A stretch of 60,076 nt of DNA from an uncultured Alphaproteobacteria bacterium (GCA_903889655.1 CAISYL010000125.1:1-60076), one strand, 5' to 3'; numbered from the stretch's first letter, positions 1 through 9,885 are shown. The notes: a model not told the origin generated them from the sequence alone. Numbers and translations: made by a program.

Positions 1-1236
1 GGGATCGGCGGCAAAGGCGGCGACCGCCTCCTGCAGGGTCTGCGGCAGGAAATGAATGCCGCGGGCCAGCCGCTCCTCTTCGCCGATCGTGTAGAGATTA
101 TCCTCGTTCGGCTCGCCCGGGTCGATCCCCTCGCGGATGCCTTCGAGGCCGGCGGCAAGCGCCAGCGTCGCGGCGAGATAGGGGTTCACCGCGCCGTCGG
201 CATTGCGCGATTCGCAGCGTCCGCCGCCGGCCGGTACGCGCACGGAATTGGTGCGGTTGTTCGAGCCGTAGGAATTGAAGACCGGCGCCCACGTGAAATA
301 GCTCATCGCACCCTGCCGCACGAGGCGCTTATAGCTGTTGACCGTCGGCGCGAAGGCGGCACAAAGCGCGGGGCCATGCTTCAGAATGCCGCCGATGAAC
401 TGATAGCCGATCTTGGTGAGGCCGAGCCCGCGCGGATCGTCCTTCGGATCGCAGGCAAAGGCGTTCTTGCCGGTCGCGAGATCTGACAACGACATATTGA
501 AGTGAGCGCCATTGCCGGTCTTGTTGGCGAAGGGCTTCGGCATCATGGTCGCAAGCAGACCTTCTTCTTTCGCATAGTGCTTGGCCATGTCGCGGAAGAA
601 GATCAACCGGTCGCACATGGTCAGCGCATCGGCATACTGGAAATCGAACTCGTACTGGCCGTTCGCATCTTCGTGGTCGAAGGAATAGAGATCCCAGCCG
701 AGATCGTTGATGCAGGTCGCGACCTTGTCGAGCCAGGTAAACTGGTCCATGAAGCCACGCACGTCGTAGCAGGGCTTCACATACTTATCGTCGGGGTTCG
801 GTACCGAAAGCGTACCGTCCGCATTCTGGCGCAGCACATAGATTTCGCACTCGATGCCGAGGTTGAAGCCGTAGCCCAGCGTCGCCGCGTCGGCGAGCAC
901 GTTCTTCAGCGCGACGCGCGTATTGAGCGGATAGGGCTTTCCCTGAAAGCCGTTGTCGGCAGGCATCCAGGCGACCTTGGGTTCCCACGGCAGCTGGATG
1001 ATGTGATTGAGATCGGGGATCGAGGTGATCTCGTCGTCGTTCGGCGCCTGACCGAGACCGTCGAGCGCGTAACCGGTGTAACGCTCCGAGCCATGCGCCA
1101 TATGCTCCAGATGGTCGATCGGCACGACCTTGCCCTTTGGCACGCCGTGGATGTCGACATAGGCGCCGATGCAATATTTGACGCCCTTCTGCTTCAGCTC
1201 CTGCATCAGCTTCTTGATGTCGGGGGTCGCGCTCAT
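1..1236 (-). CDS. glnT: Type III glutamine synthetase / gamma-glutamylmethylamide synthetase family (3' end off window)
   Basis: This is an ATP-dependent ligase that joins ammonia or a small amine to the gamma-carboxyl of glutamate. The frame is open from an ATG at 1236, after a GGAGAAAG ribosome site, through 412 codons to the window edge, so only the last few dozen residues are missing. Visible family landmarks are the N-terminal [11 protein letters not shown] segment, the IECEIYVL metal-binding strand, [12 protein letters not shown] and the NRTNSVRVP / [11 protein letters not shown] region. GlnT and GMAS share this architecture and I cannot separate them by eye. It is the last gene seen in a leftward cassette with a creatininase-family enzyme and an ABC importer, which suggests assimilation of nitrogen from an imported amine or amide. 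Genes left of base 1 (for example mgsABC) would decide between GlnT and GMAS. Confidence 0.88.
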   Translation of the reverse strand, partial: MSATPDIKKLMQELKQKGVKYCIGAYVDIHGVPKGKVVPIDHLEHMAHGSERYTGYALDGLGQAPNDDEITSIPDLNHIIQLPWEPKVAWMPADNGFQGKPYPLNTRVALKNVLADAATLGYGFNLGIECEIYVLRQNADGTLSVPNPDDKYVKPCYDVRGFMDQFTWLDKVATCINDLGWDLYSFDHEDANGQYEFDFQYADALTMCDRLIFFRDMAKHYAKEEGLLATMMPKPFANKTGNGAHFNMSLSDLATGKNAFACDPKDDPRGLGLTKIGYQFIGGILKHGPALCAAFAPTVNSYKRLVRQGAMSYFTWAPVFNSYGSNNRTNSVRVPAGGGRCESRNADGAVNPYLAATLALAAGLEGIREGIDPGEPNEDNLYTIGEEERLARGIHFLPQTLQEAVAAFAADP

Positions 1237-1343
1237 TTTCTTTCTCCGTATCGCAAGTTAAAGCTTCGCCGTTTGCGGAACGCGCTTTCGTCCGCATCGC
1301 GTGATCTCAAAGTGTCGAAGGCTCGTTCGGGGTGCGGTGAGCC
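1237..1343. other. Short spacer between glnT and the creatininase gene
   Basis: About 107 bases lie between the creatininase stop and the glnT start. Apart from the glnT ribosome site near 1241-1250, I see no clear promoter, hairpin or gene in it. Cotranscription with the upstream genes is plausible. Confidence 0.4.
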
Positions 1344-2120
1344 TCAGCCGCTGCTTTCGAAATAGGAGTGATCGAGCGGGGGCTTTTCCTTCAGGCCCCG
1401 CAGGATCAGATCGCTCAGATCCTCGACCATCCAGTCGAACCAGAGCTTTCCGTTTTCGAGCGTCGCCCGGCTTGGGGTCCCGGTGACGCCGTTCGTGCTG
1501 GTGCGATTGACGGGGTGGGAAAAGACGAGACCCTCGGTGCGGTCTGGATCGTCCGCCGCCGTGACGAGATCCGGCCGCACCATGCCGGGCGCCGTCGCCA
1601 GCATCAGGGATGTCTCCGCATCGTTCGCGTGCCAGTCGTCGCCGTCGGCGAAGTGGAATTCGCGGATGCGCGGACTGATGGTCGCGGAATTCACCAGCGC
1701 CACCATCATGTCGTCATGCTCGGCGCGCAGCATCTCAAGCGCGCAGCGCAGGGGCGCGACATTGGTCACATGGGTGTTGACCATGAAAAGACGCCTGACG
1801 CCCGAGTGATAGGCCCAGTCGCCGATGTCCTTCACCAGATTGATCAGCGTGATCGGCTGGAGCGCGATGGTGCCTGCCCAGCGATGGCTGTGGCCGAGGG
1901 AGCAGCCGTAGAACATGGTCGGCAGCATGGGGACGCCGGTGCGTTCCGAGACCGCCTTGCAGAGCACATCGGCCAGCACGGCGTCCATGCCCGTGCCGAG
2001 ATGCGGCCCGTGCTGCTCCGTCGCACCGACGGGCAGGATCGCGGCGTGGTTTGCCTTTTCCAGATCGGCGGGCAGTTCCGCCCATGTGCGTTCGGACCAG
2101 AGCATCGGCCTATTCCACAT
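1344..2120 (-). CDS. Creatininase-family amidohydrolase
   Basis: This 258-residue protein has the creatininase fold, which covers metal-dependent hydrolases acting on cyclic or linear amides (creatininase, formylaminopyrimidine amidohydrolase ArfB, MftE). The signature is [13 protein letters not shown] at residues 34-46, giving likely metal ligands E35, H37 and D46, with a later Glu in the WHANDAETS segment. The length fits the family. The ATG at 2120 overlaps the stop of the ABC ATPase gene by 11 bases, so the genes are translationally coupled. The ribosome site is weak, as expected for a coupled gene. Lying between an importer and a glutamine-synthetase-like enzyme, it probably releases an amine or ammonia from the imported substrate. 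The exact substrate is unknown. Confidence 0.85.
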   Translation of the reverse strand: MWNRPMLWSERTWAELPADLEKANHAAILPVGATEQHGPHLGTGMDAVLADVLCKAVSERTGVPMLPTMFYGCSLGHSHRWAGTIALQPITLINLVKDIGDWAYHSGVRRLFMVNTHVTNVAPLRCALEMLRAEHDDMMVALVNSATISPRIREFHFADGDDWHANDAETSLMLATAPGMVRPDLVTAADDPDRTEGLVFSHPVNRTSTNGVTGTPSRATLENGKLWFDWMVEDLSDLILRGLKEKPPLDHSYFESSG

Positions 2121-3021
2121 TGTCGCCGGCTTCGGCGAGCCGCATCATGACCGGATAGGGTTCGTCGCCCTCCTCCGTTTCGGCCTCGCTCGAATAGATC
2201 AGTTCCTCGAGCCGCGCCTTGGTCGCCAGGAATTCCTCGGAGATGAATTGTCCCATCTGGCGCGGGCGCGGCACCGGCACCTCGATCAGCTCCTGCACCT
2301 CGCCCGGATGCGGCTTCAGCACCAGAACGCGGTCGGCGAGATAGATCGCTTCGTCGAGATCATGCGTGATGAAGACGATGGTGATGTCGATCTTGCGCCA
2401 GATTTCGAGCAGATAGGCCTGCATGCGGGCACGGGTCTGCGCGTCGAGCGCGCCGAAGGGCTCGTCCATCAGCAGGATGCGCGGCTGGTTTGCAAGCGCG
2501 CGGGCGATCGCGACACGCTGCTTCATGCCGCCCGACAATTGATGCGGATAGGCGTCGGCGAATTTTTCGAGACCAATCAGTTGCAGCCATTGCAGCGCCT
2601 GACGCTCGGCTTCGAGACGGCCGGCATTGTTGACTTCGAGGCCGAACATCACGTTGCGCTTGACGGTGAGCCACGGGAAGAGCGTGTAGCCCTGAAAGAC
2701 CATGCCGCGGTCGCGACCCGGGCCGCGCACCGGCTTTCCCTCGAGAAGCACCTCGCCCGTCGTCTGTGTCTCGAGGCCGGCGAGAATGCGGATCAATGTG
2801 GATTTGCCGCAACCCGACGGGCCGACGATGCAGAGGAATTCGCGGCGATGCGTTTCGAACTCGATGCCCTTCAACGCGACGGTCTCGCCCTTGCGCGTTT
2901 CGAACGTCTTGCCGAGCGCCTTCACCTTCAGGATGACGTCGCGCGACTTCAGCCGGTCGAAGCGCGCGCGCACCTCGTCCGATTGCTCGAGATAGGAAGG
3001 AAGCGTTTTCTGAGCGTTCAT
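2110..3021 (-). CDS. ABC transporter ATP-binding protein (NitT/TauT/SsuB family)
   Basis: This cytoplasmic ATPase subunit of an importer has 303 residues. Walker A is GPSGCGKST at 67-75, the Q-loop is in [10 protein letters not shown] near 108-117, the ABC signature LSGGMKQR is at 162-169, and Walker B LLMDEP is followed by the D-loop near 183-193. The sequence style is that of nitrate/sulfonate/taurine-type ATPases. The ATG at 3021 has a strong GGAGG site. The permease gene ends 10 bases upstream and the creatininase gene overlaps its 3' end, so all sit in one operon. The ligand is not predictable from this subunit. Confidence 0.93.
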   Translation of the reverse strand: MNAQKTLPSYLEQSDEVRARFDRLKSRDVILKVKALGKTFETRKGETVALKGIEFETHRREFLCIVGPSGCGKSTLIRILAGLETQTTGEVLLEGKPVRGPGRDRGMVFQGYTLFPWLTVKRNVMFGLEVNNAGRLEAERQALQWLQLIGLEKFADAYPHQLSGGMKQRVAIARALANQPRILLMDEPFGALDAQTRARMQAYLLEIWRKIDITIVFITHDLDEAIYLADRVLVLKPHPGEVQELIEVPVPRPRQMGQFISEEFLATKARLEELIYSSEAETEEGDEPYPVMMRLAEAGDNVE

Positions 3022-3031
3022 GTTCGCCTCC

Positions 3032-3994
3032 TCATGCCTTCGCCGTGCGATCCCAGGGGAAGAAACGCTTGCCGAGTTGGGCGAGCACGATGTCTGTGCC
3101 GAGACCGATGATGCCGATCATGAAAATCGCGGCGTAGACGTTCGGGAAATGCTGGTAGCGCGCCTGCTGGGTGATGAACCAGGTGATGCCGGTCGTCGTG
3201 CCGATGAGTTCAGCGACGATGAGGTAGGTCCAGGCCCAGCCGAGCAGGATGCGCTGGTCGCGATAGAGATCGGGCAGGATGCCGGGGATCACGACACGGG
3301 AGAGAAGCTGCAGGTTCTTCGTGCCGAGGGTCAGCGCCGCTTCGACCAGCGCACCGTCGAGCTTTCGCGTCGTGTTGGCGATGATGAGCACCTGCTGGAA
3401 AAAGGTGCCAATGACGATGACGGCAATCTTCGGGCCGTCATAGATGCCGAGGATCGCGACCGCCAGTGCACCGAAGGCGGGAGCCGGGAGATAGCGGAAG
3501 AATTCGATGAATGGCTCGGTGAGGCGCGAGATCGGCGAATAGGTGCCGCAGAGGATGCCGAGCGGGACGCCGAAGATCGAGGATATGACGAAGCCCCAGA
3601 AGATCACCTGGATGGAATGCCAGAGGCTCTGGTGAAGCCAGGGGCTGTCGCGCGATTCCGGCGGCGTCGTGAAGGCGGTGTAGAAGGCGCGCAGCACCTC
3701 GTCGGGCGCCGGAAGATAGATGGGATTCGCCGCCACGCCTTGTGGGAGGTCGCGGCCCTGAGCCTTCGCGTCGGCCGTTTCCTGCGCGAAGGTCGCGCGG
3801 TCGACGCGCATGTCGGGCTGGAAATAATCCACGCTGCCCGGATCGGTGATGAGAACCAGAGGGTGCCAGACGGCGGGCACATAGCTCACGACGCACCAGA
3901 TGAGGATCGGCAGTACGAAGGAGAGAAAGCCGAGCAGAGATCTCGCACGCGGCGAAAGCTCGGCATGCACCGCAAACCATCTTGTCCGTGTCAT
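3032..3994 (-). CDS. ABC transporter permease (NitT/TauT type) with a long N-terminal periplasmic segment
   Basis: This inner-membrane subunit has 320 residues. A first transmembrane helix at about 20-42 is followed by about 75 hydrophilic residues before the core helices, which is longer than in plain SsuC-type permeases. The cytoplasmic EAA loop that docks the ATPase is present ([12 protein letters not shown], then VIPGILPDL). The ATG at 3994 has a GAGGG site. I recall a similar extended permease architecture in the urea-carboxylase-associated ABC importers, but that is memory and not a search. It lies between the binding-protein and ATPase genes with gaps of 30 and 10 bases. Confidence 0.9.
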   Translation of the reverse strand: MTRTRWFAVHAELSPRARSLLGFLSFVLPILIWCVVSYVPAVWHPLVLITDPGSVDYFQPDMRVDRATFAQETADAKAQGRDLPQGVAANPIYLPAPDEVLRAFYTAFTTPPESRDSPWLHQSLWHSIQVIFWGFVISSIFGVPLGILCGTYSPISRLTEPFIEFFRYLPAPAFGALAVAILGIYDGPKIAVIVIGTFFQQVLIIANTTRKLDGALVEAALTLGTKNLQLLSRVVIPGILPDLYRDQRILLGWAWTYLIVAELIGTTTGITWFITQQARYQHFPNVYAAIFMIGIIGLGTDIVLAQLGKRFFPWDRTAKA

Positions 3995-4024
3995 GGCACC
4001 CTCGGGATCACGCGTACTCGATAC

Positions 4025-5017
4025 TTACTTCAGCGCTTCGTCCGTCAGAGAGGGATCGATATAGGTATCGACGGGCTGCTTCACCTTGTAGACGGCGTTC
4101 TTCACATTGAAGTCGTCGGCAATGTAGGAAGAGCCGTAGAGAGACGCGAAACCGTCGGCCTTCACATAGGTCTTCTTGCCGTCTTCGAGGCTCAGAAGCT
4201 TCGTACCCTTGAGGAGCGGCTTATATTGAGCCGGCGTCAGGCCGACGCGGGCCGACATGATCTTCAACGCGTCAGGCTGGGTCTTCGGATCGTTGATATA
4301 GGCAACGACCTTGTTCCAGACCTTCATCAGCTTCACCCAGTCGGCGCGGTGCGCGGCGAGGCTCGTCGGATTGACGACCAGCACGTCATAGATGAGGCCC
4401 GGCTCCTGCGCCGAGGTGTAGATCGGCTTTGCGCCCGGCACGAGTTTCATCGCCATGCCGGAATTGGGCTGCCATGCGCCGATGGCCGAGACGTCGCCGG
4501 AGGCGAGCACCTGCGGCGTCGAATTGGTCGTCGTGTTGACCAGCGTGACGTCGGATTCCGACATGCCTTCCTTCTTGAGACCGTCGAGGAGCAGCAGATG
4601 CTCGACGAGACCGATCTCGATGCCGACCTTCTTGCCCTTCAGATCCTTCAGGCTCTTGATGCCGGGCTTGGCGACGATCATGTCGTTGCCGTTCGAATAG
4701 TCGGTGAGCATGATCATCACGCTCTTGGTGCCGCCGCCGCCCATGACGAGGGCGTCGCCATTGGTGACGAGATCGGCGTCGATCTTGCCGGCGGAGAAGG
4801 CGTCCATCGACGCGGAATAGTCGAACCACTGGAATTCGGCATCGACGCCGGCTTCCTTCAGCCAGCCCTTGTCGATGGCCACCTGCCAGGCGACCCAGCC
4901 CGGCCAGTCGCTATAACCGATCTTGAGGGTCGCGGCCTCGCTCGGGGCTGCCGACATCATCATGGCAGCCGAGAGGACCAGACCCGAAACCCAACCAAAC
5001 CTTGTCTTGCGGCTCAT
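4025..5017 (-). CDS. Periplasmic substrate-binding protein of an ABC importer (NMT1/TauA-like)
   Basis: This 330-residue exported receptor feeds the neighbouring permease and ATPase. The ATG at 5017 is chosen because a GGAG site precedes it and it opens directly into a signal peptide (basic SRKTR, hydrophobic VLSAAMMMSAAPSEA, cleavage near residue 25). The mature protein starts TLKIGYSDWPGW and carries the family's KSLKDLKGKKVGIE segment. Sequence features such as TNGDALVMGGGG and DYSNGND resemble, from memory, the urea-carboxylase-region binding proteins (TIGR03427), so an amide or amine ligand is plausible. It is the first gene of the cassette, and a perfect inverted repeat stands 23 bases before its start. 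Confidence 0.88.
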   Translation of the reverse strand: MSRKTRFGWVSGLVLSAAMMMSAAPSEAATLKIGYSDWPGWVAWQVAIDKGWLKEAGVDAEFQWFDYSASMDAFSAGKIDADLVTNGDALVMGGGGTKSVMIMLTDYSNGNDMIVAKPGIKSLKDLKGKKVGIEIGLVEHLLLLDGLKKEGMSESDVTLVNTTTNSTPQVLASGDVSAIGAWQPNSGMAMKLVPGAKPIYTSAQEPGLIYDVLVVNPTSLAAHRADWVKLMKVWNKVVAYINDPKTQPDALKIMSARVGLTPAQYKPLLKGTKLLSLEDGKKTYVKADGFASLYGSSYIADDFNVKNAVYKVKQPVDTYIDPSLTDEALK

Positions 5018-5039
5018 CACAGTCTCCTGGGGTTGAGGA

Positions 5040-5067
5040 GTATTACGAAAAAGGAAAATCGTAATAC
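5040..5067. promoter_or_regulatory. Perfect 9-bp inverted repeat, probable operator
   Basis: GTATTACGA at 5040-5048 and TCGTAATAC at 5059-5067 are perfect inverted arms around a 10-base A-rich spacer. The element lies 23 bases before the binding-protein ATG. The symmetry and position suggest a site for a dimeric repressor or activator controlling the amine/amide cassette. No matching regulator gene is adjacent in the window. A leader hairpin is the alternative reading. Confidence 0.6.
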
Positions 5068-5168
5068 CCATTAGCAAGGCATGTGCCAGCGGTGCGGAGT
5101 CGCGGAGAGCTGCAGTTTTTGGCCGGCCGGGGCGAAGCGATGCGGGGGCACCTGCGGCGGCTGCGCAG

Positions 5169-5197
5169 AAAAAAGGCTCCACGCGATGCGTGAAGCC
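5169..5197 (-). terminator. Rho-independent terminator of the large autotransporter gene
   Basis: Read on the minus strand, a 10-bp stem (GGCTTCACGC with GCGTGGAGCC, one T-G wobble) closes a 3-base loop and runs straight into six T residues. It lies 43 bases past the autotransporter stop codon. Confidence 0.85.
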
Positions 5198-5240
5198 CAA
5201 TTCCTAATCAGCCGGCGTCTCGTCAGCCGCGAGCGGTGCC

Positions 5241-8200
5241 TCACCAGGAGAGGCGCAGGCCGGCCGTGAAGAGCCGATGATCCTCGATGCTGCCGAAGCG
5301 GCCGTCATAACGCGCAAAGACCGCGAGGCCGTCGCCCATCGCGTAGTCGAAGCCGGCGCCCGCGACCGCAATGTTCTGATCGCGCCGGTCGAGCGCGGCG
5401 GCATAATCCGCGCCGTCGGCGAAATGGCCCGTGGCGCGCGCGTCGCCGCTCCACCATTCGCGGCCGAAGCCGACATGAAGCGATGGCGTCAGCGACCACC
5501 GCGCTTCGGGATCTTGAACGCTCATGAGGAGCTTACCGTCGACGCCGACGCGCAGGAGGCCCGCCTGCCGAGCGTCGAGCGACAAGGCGGCGGCACCTCC
5601 GCCCGTTTCGCTGTAGCTGCTGCCCTCAAGCTGCTGCCAGGCAAGATTGAAGCTCGGCACGAAGGCCCACGCATCCCTGATCGCAAAGACATGCCCCGCC
5701 TTGAGGGCCGCGCCGTAATTCCAGAGGGAGGGCTCGCCCTTTGCCCTCTCCATGGTCGCATCGTCGGAAACGCGGCGTGTCGTCTCTTCCGTCTGGTAGC
5801 CGCCAAAAAGAGCGCCGTCGACGACGACGAAGCCGCAATGGCAGCTTGCATAAATGGCCGTCTGCCATGCGTCGATGCTCGCGCTGCCCGCGCCGCCGGT
5901 CACATCGGCATCGGCGGTGAGATAGCCCGCAGCGATGCCGACGCTCAACATATCGTCGGTCCACACGTCGCCGCCGATCGCGCCGCCGCGCGTCGTCTGA
6001 TCGAAACCCGAGGAAACACCGACGCCGTCGCGACGATCCTGTTCATGGATGCCGGTCGCCCAGAGGCTGTGCCCCTGTCCCGCCTGACCCAGGACCGCGT
6101 CGAGGAAGGCGGCGCCGATATTCGCGCTGCCGATGAGAGCGGCGCTGGCCGTCGATGGCCGGGCGACCAGCAGCGTGACGCTGTTGGCGCCGTAGCTGTA
6201 ACCGATGCCGTTGTCGGCGGTGAGGAAACGCCCGTTGATGCCACCCGTGGCGGTGAGGACGGTGAAGCTGCCGCCATCGACGCCCTGCAGATCCGTTTCG
6301 ATGGTGCCGCCATCGATCGTGACGATACCCTGCACGGCAAGGAGATCAGACGCGCCGGGCGTCACTTCGACATGGAAGATCGATCCGGGATTGAAGGCGA
6401 CATTGCCGATGACGGTGAGCGTGCCCGGAGAATTGCCGGGCGAGATGGTGCCGTTATTGACGATGTTGCCGGTGATGGTGCCCGCGCCGCCCAGCGCGGC
6501 GCCGGAAGCGACGGTGACGCCGCCCGCCGCATCGAGTGTACCGTTGACGCGCAGCGTTCCGGTGTTGATGTCGGCGGTGGCGGCGCCCGTCAGAACGGTG
6601 TCCCCCGTCAGGTTCCAGACGCCGGAAGCATTGACGGTCAGCGTTTCGAAATTCTCGAAATCGCTTGAGGCCGTGCCTTCGCCGGTGAAAGTCAGGCTGT
6701 CGGTATCCTCGCCGCCATCGACGAGACCCGTGACATGGGCCCCCGTCGAAAGCGTCAGCGCATCGTTGCCGTCGCCAAGATCGACGGCCTTCCCATTGGC
6801 AACCGAGAGCGTGCCCGCAATGGAGACGGTCTGGGTGCCCCATTGCCCGAGAATGCCGGTCGCGTTTTCCCCCGTCATGACGATCGACGTGCCGCGGTCG
6901 AGTGTGATCCCCGTTCCGCCGCCGGCCCGGATGGCCGTCCCGTCGTCCCCCGCCATCGAGATCGACGCCCGGTCGTGCAGCGCGACCGTGCCGGAATTGA
7001 CCGCGACGCCGACCGTTCCATTGCTGTCGGCATGCAGCGATGCGTCATTCGAGAGAGAGACGTCGCCCGCGCCCTGAATGACGACGCTGCCCTCGATCAG
7101 CGCGTTGCCGGAAGCGCGGATTTCGCCGCCATTGCCGCTCATGATGACGGCCGTCGCACCATCATAGGTTCCCGAGAGTTTCGCGTTGCCCGATAGCTCG
7201 ACCAATCCATCGTCACCGAAGACACGGATGCCGTTGAAATCACCGGCGATCGTCGCGTCGTCGCCGAGCGAGATGTGTACGCCGTTGCCTTCGACGGCAA
7301 CCGCGTCGCCATTTTGTGCGTCGATGCCTGCCTTGTCCGAAAGCGCGAGGCTTCCGCCGTCGCCGATGATGTAGACGCCGACGCCGGCAAAACCGCTGGT
7401 CGTGATCGAGGCCTCGTCGCTCAATTCGATGTCCGTACCGTCGCCTTGCGCGCGTATGCCATCTGCGCTGAAGCCGTGGGTGACGATCGACGACGAACCG
7501 CTCATCGTCACCGTGTCGTCGTCACCGAAGAGATAGATGCCACGTGAATTGCTCTGATGGGTCTCGATACTGGCTTCGTCGGTCATGGTGATCGTGTTGC
7601 CGTCGTCATAGGCGACGAGACCATGCGCAAAGAAGCCGCTCGACGGATCGGCGCCCGTCTCGACCGACGCGTCGCCGCTCATGCTGATCGAATTGCCGCC
7701 GAGGCCGAGCCAGACGCCCCAGCCGAAATTACCCGTCGTCGAAATCCTGCCGCCCGTCATGACCAACGCGTTGCCGGTGCCGTAGAGATAGACACCGTCC
7801 GAACTCTGGCCATGCGTCGCAATCGTAGCGTCCTCATCGAGCGTGACGGTGTTGTCGTTGCCCTCGGCGAAGATGCCATAGACCGCGAAATCGTTGACGG
7901 TGATCGAGGACGTGCCCTTCATGTTGACGGCATTCTCGTTGCCCGCCAGGTAGATGCCGTGTGCGCCGCCACCGCTGCTCAGGGAAATGCCCGCGTTATC
8001 GTTGAGATCGACGATATTGGCATCTCCGTCGACCGCGATGCCGTGCGAGGCAAATCCGGATGTCGATATGGTGGCGTCGTCGTTCATGACCACGTGATTG
8101 CCGTTACCCTCGATGTCGATGCCGGGCGTGTAGTCGCCTGCGGCGGCGATGCTCGCGGCATCGTTGAGCGTGACGGTGTTGCCCGCGCCCTGAACATGAA

Positions 8201-9737
8201 CCCCCGCCGAGTGAGCGCCGGCAAAGCTCGAAATGCCGCTATACCCACCCATCGTCAGGACGTTTCCGTTTCCCTGCAGATCGACACCTATGAAAGCGTC
8301 GGAGCCGAAGCTGACGATCTGCGCATGATCATTCAGCGAGACCTTGTTGTCGTCGCCGACAAAGCGCAGCCCGGCGCCGCTGACATTGAGTTTAACCTGG
8401 GCGTCGTCATTCATCGTCACGGTATTTCCGTTGCCCGACGCATAAACGCCCGTGCCTGTGTCGAGCGCGACCGATGAATAGCCGTTCATGGTCAGAGTGT
8501 TGCCGGCACCCAGGACGACCACGCCCGAGCCGTCGCCGAGAGCGATCGAGGCGTCGTCATTCATCGTCACGGCATTGCCGTCGCCTTGCGCGTTTATGCC
8601 GATCGATTCGGTCGCGCCCTCTATCGACGCCTCACCATTCATGACGACCTTGTTGTCGTCACCGTCGAGAGCAATGAGCGTCGCGCTGTCGGAGGAACTG
8701 CGAAGTTTTGTCTCATCGTTGAGCGTGACGGCGTTCTCATTTCCCTGAACATAGACGGCATTGAACCCGCCATATGAGCTGACAATGGAGGCGCCGCCAT
8801 TCAACGTCAGGCTGTTGCCATCGCCTTCGAGCAGGACGCCCGTCGTGTCCTCGCCGAAATTCTCGACCTTCGCATCGTCATTCATCGTGACGATGTTGTC
8901 GTTTCCCTGCGCATGGATACCGATGCCGTCATTATAGGAGGAGACATAGGCATCATCGTTCAGCGTGACGGTGTTGCCGTCGCCGCCGGCAAGGATCATG
9001 GTCGCGTAATCGCCATAGGCGACGACCTGTGCGGAATAGTTGAGGGTTAAATGATTGCCGCCGCCCTGCATCTGGATGGCGGTCTGCCCGTCGGCGAAGA
9101 AATAGGTGAGGACATAGCTATTGTCGTCGAGCGTGACGTCGTTGCCGGTACCATCGACCGAAATGCCCGAGCCCTCGAAGCTCAGAATATTCGAGCTGTC
9201 GCTCATCTCGAGGGTGTTGCCGTCGCCGGTCGCGGCGATGCCGTCATGCCCCGCCCAGATATAAGCCTTGTCGCTCATCGCAATCGAGTTGTCGTCGCCG
9301 GCGAGCACGATGCCGTCGTCATTGTCGCCCTGTCCGTTGACGAGCGATTTTCCCTTCATGACGATCTTGTTGCCGTCGCCATCGGCGCGAAGGCCGGCAT
9401 GGCCAGTATCGCTGCCGCTGTTCACATAGATCTTCGCAACTGTCGCGGGGCTCGCCGTGCCATCGAGTGTCACGAAACTGCCGTCCCGAACGGTCACTCC
9501 GTCATTGGCGCCGACCGAGAGGTTCGTCGTCGAATCGAGATCGACGGTGACATTGCCGCTGCCCGCCGCGGCCGCAACCGGCGTACTGCTCGAACCTGAA
9601 CAGGTCACCGTATCGCCCGTTCCCGGCGCGGTCGACGAGCAGGCCGCTTCGGCGTTGCGCTCGAAGGCGAGATTGCCCGCGACCACGAGCATGGTGGTGC
9701 AGAGAATGCGCGCCCGGAACCGGCGTAATTCGAACAT
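5241..9737 (-). CDS. Large repeat-containing type Va autotransporter
   Basis: This 1498-residue surface protein starts at the ATG at 9737, which follows an AGGGGGAG site. A signal peptide ends near residue 31 (AEA-A). From about residue 119 to 885 lie roughly 29 tandem repeats of 24-28 residues with the core G-x-G-N-x-V-T-M/L-x-D-x-A, which looks like a parallel beta-helix passenger. A barrel-proximal autotransporter segment follows (NNGTISPGNSPGTL, then SIFHVEV). From about residue 1220 comes a C-terminal outer-membrane beta-barrel ending in the aromatic LRLSW. The domain order signal, passenger, barrel is standard for adhesins and secreted enzymes, and no protease motif is visible, so a structural or adhesive role is likely. 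It is monocistronic, with its own terminator downstream and a divergent LysR gene upstream. Confidence 0.93.
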   Translation of the reverse strand: MFELRRFRARILCTTMLVVAGNLAFERNAEAACSSTAPGTGDTVTCSGSSSTPVAAAAGSGNVTVDLDSTTNLSVGANDGVTVRDGSFVTLDGTASPATVAKIYVNSGSDTGHAGLRADGDGNKIVMKGKSLVNGQGDNDDGIVLAGDDNSIAMSDKAYIWAGHDGIAATGDGNTLEMSDSSNILSFEGSGISVDGTGNDVTLDDNSYVLTYFFADGQTAIQMQGGGNHLTLNYSAQVVAYGDYATMILAGGDGNTVTLNDDAYVSSYNDGIGIHAQGNDNIVTMNDDAKVENFGEDTTGVLLEGDGNSLTLNGGASIVSSYGGFNAVYVQGNENAVTLNDETKLRSSSDSATLIALDGDDNKVVMNGEASIEGATESIGINAQGDGNAVTMNDDASIALGDGSGVVVLGAGNTLTMNGYSSVALDTGTGVYASGNGNTVTMNDDAQVKLNVSGAGLRFVGDDNKVSLNDHAQIVSFGSDAFIGVDLQGNGNVLTMGGYSGISSFAGAHSAGVHVQGAGNTVTLNDAASIAAAGDYTPGIDIEGNGNHVVMNDDATISTSGFASHGIAVDGDANIVDLNDNAGISLSSGGGAHGIYLAGNENAVNMKGTSSITVNDFAVYGIFAEGNDNTVTLDEDATIATHGQSSDGVYLYGTGNALVMTGGRISTTGNFGWGVWLGLGGNSISMSGDASVETGADPSSGFFAHGLVAYDDGNTITMTDEASIETHQSNSRGIYLFGDDDTVTMSGSSSIVTHGFSADGIRAQGDGTDIELSDEASITTSGFAGVGVYIIGDGGSLALSDKAGIDAQNGDAVAVEGNGVHISLGDDATIAGDFNGIRVFGDDGLVELSGNAKLSGTYDGATAVIMSGNGGEIRASGNALIEGSVVIQGAGDVSLSNDASLHADSNGTVGVAVNSGTVALHDRASISMAGDDGTAIRAGGGTGITLDRGTSIVMTGENATGILGQWGTQTVSIAGTLSVANGKAVDLGDGNDALTLSTGAHVTGLVDGGEDTDSLTFTGEGTASSDFENFETLTVNASGVWNLTGDTVLTGAATADINTGTLRVNGTLDAAGGVTVASGAALGGAGTITGNIVNNGTISPGNSPGTLTVIGNVAFNPGSIFHVEVTPGASDLLAVQGIVTIDGGTIETDLQGVDGGSFTVLTATGGINGRFLTADNGIGYSYGANSVTLLVARPSTASAALIGSANIGAAFLDAVLGQAGQGHSLWATGIHEQDRRDGVGVSSGFDQTTRGGAIGGDVWTDDMLSVGIAAGYLTADADVTGGAGSASIDAWQTAIYASCHCGFVVVDGALFGGYQTEETTRRVSDDATMERAKGEPSLWNYGAALKAGHVFAIRDAWAFVPSFNLAWQQLEGSSYSETGGGAAALSLDARQAGLLRVGVDGKLLMSVQDPEARWSLTPSLHVGFGREWWSGDARATGHFADGADYAAALDRRDQNIAVAGAGFDYAMGDGLAVFARYDGRFGSIEDHRLFTAGLRLSW
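7100..9383 (-). repeat. About 29 tandem protein-coding repeats of 72-84 bases in the autotransporter passenger
   Basis: The repeats are visible on the plus strand as recurring gtcgtcattcat / cgtgacggtgttgcc blocks. Each unit encodes a G-x-G-N turn, a V-T-M/L strand, a N/S-D-x-A-x-I strand, and a variable 8-12 residue stretch ending in G-I/V-x-x. Copies near the barrel (low coordinates) are more degenerate and lose the Asn. Boundaries are approximate because unit lengths vary. Confidence 0.85.
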
Positions 9738-9885
9738 GATGTCTCCCCCTCCGACCGATCCTCGTTTCGCAGAGAGAAATCCGGCGAAACGGCACGCAGG
9801 ATCGCTATCGTCCCGGCGCAAACCGGGACGTTTCCGCAAGTCGCCCTCGCGGATTGAATGCAGCGTCCTATCGTGTAACGTCAGG

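Noticed and set aside
3020-5074. A 684-codon open frame on the plus strand opposite the first ABC transporter
   Set aside because: It runs antisense to two clear transporter genes and its translation is low-complexity, Arg/Asp/Glu-rich with no family similarity. GC-rich DNA commonly gives such antisense frames.
7100-9383. A CRISPR or other non-coding repeat array
   Set aside because: The repeats keep reading frame, vary in length and sequence, and encode a regular protein motif in a signal-to-barrel autotransporter. There are no identical repeats with unique spacers.
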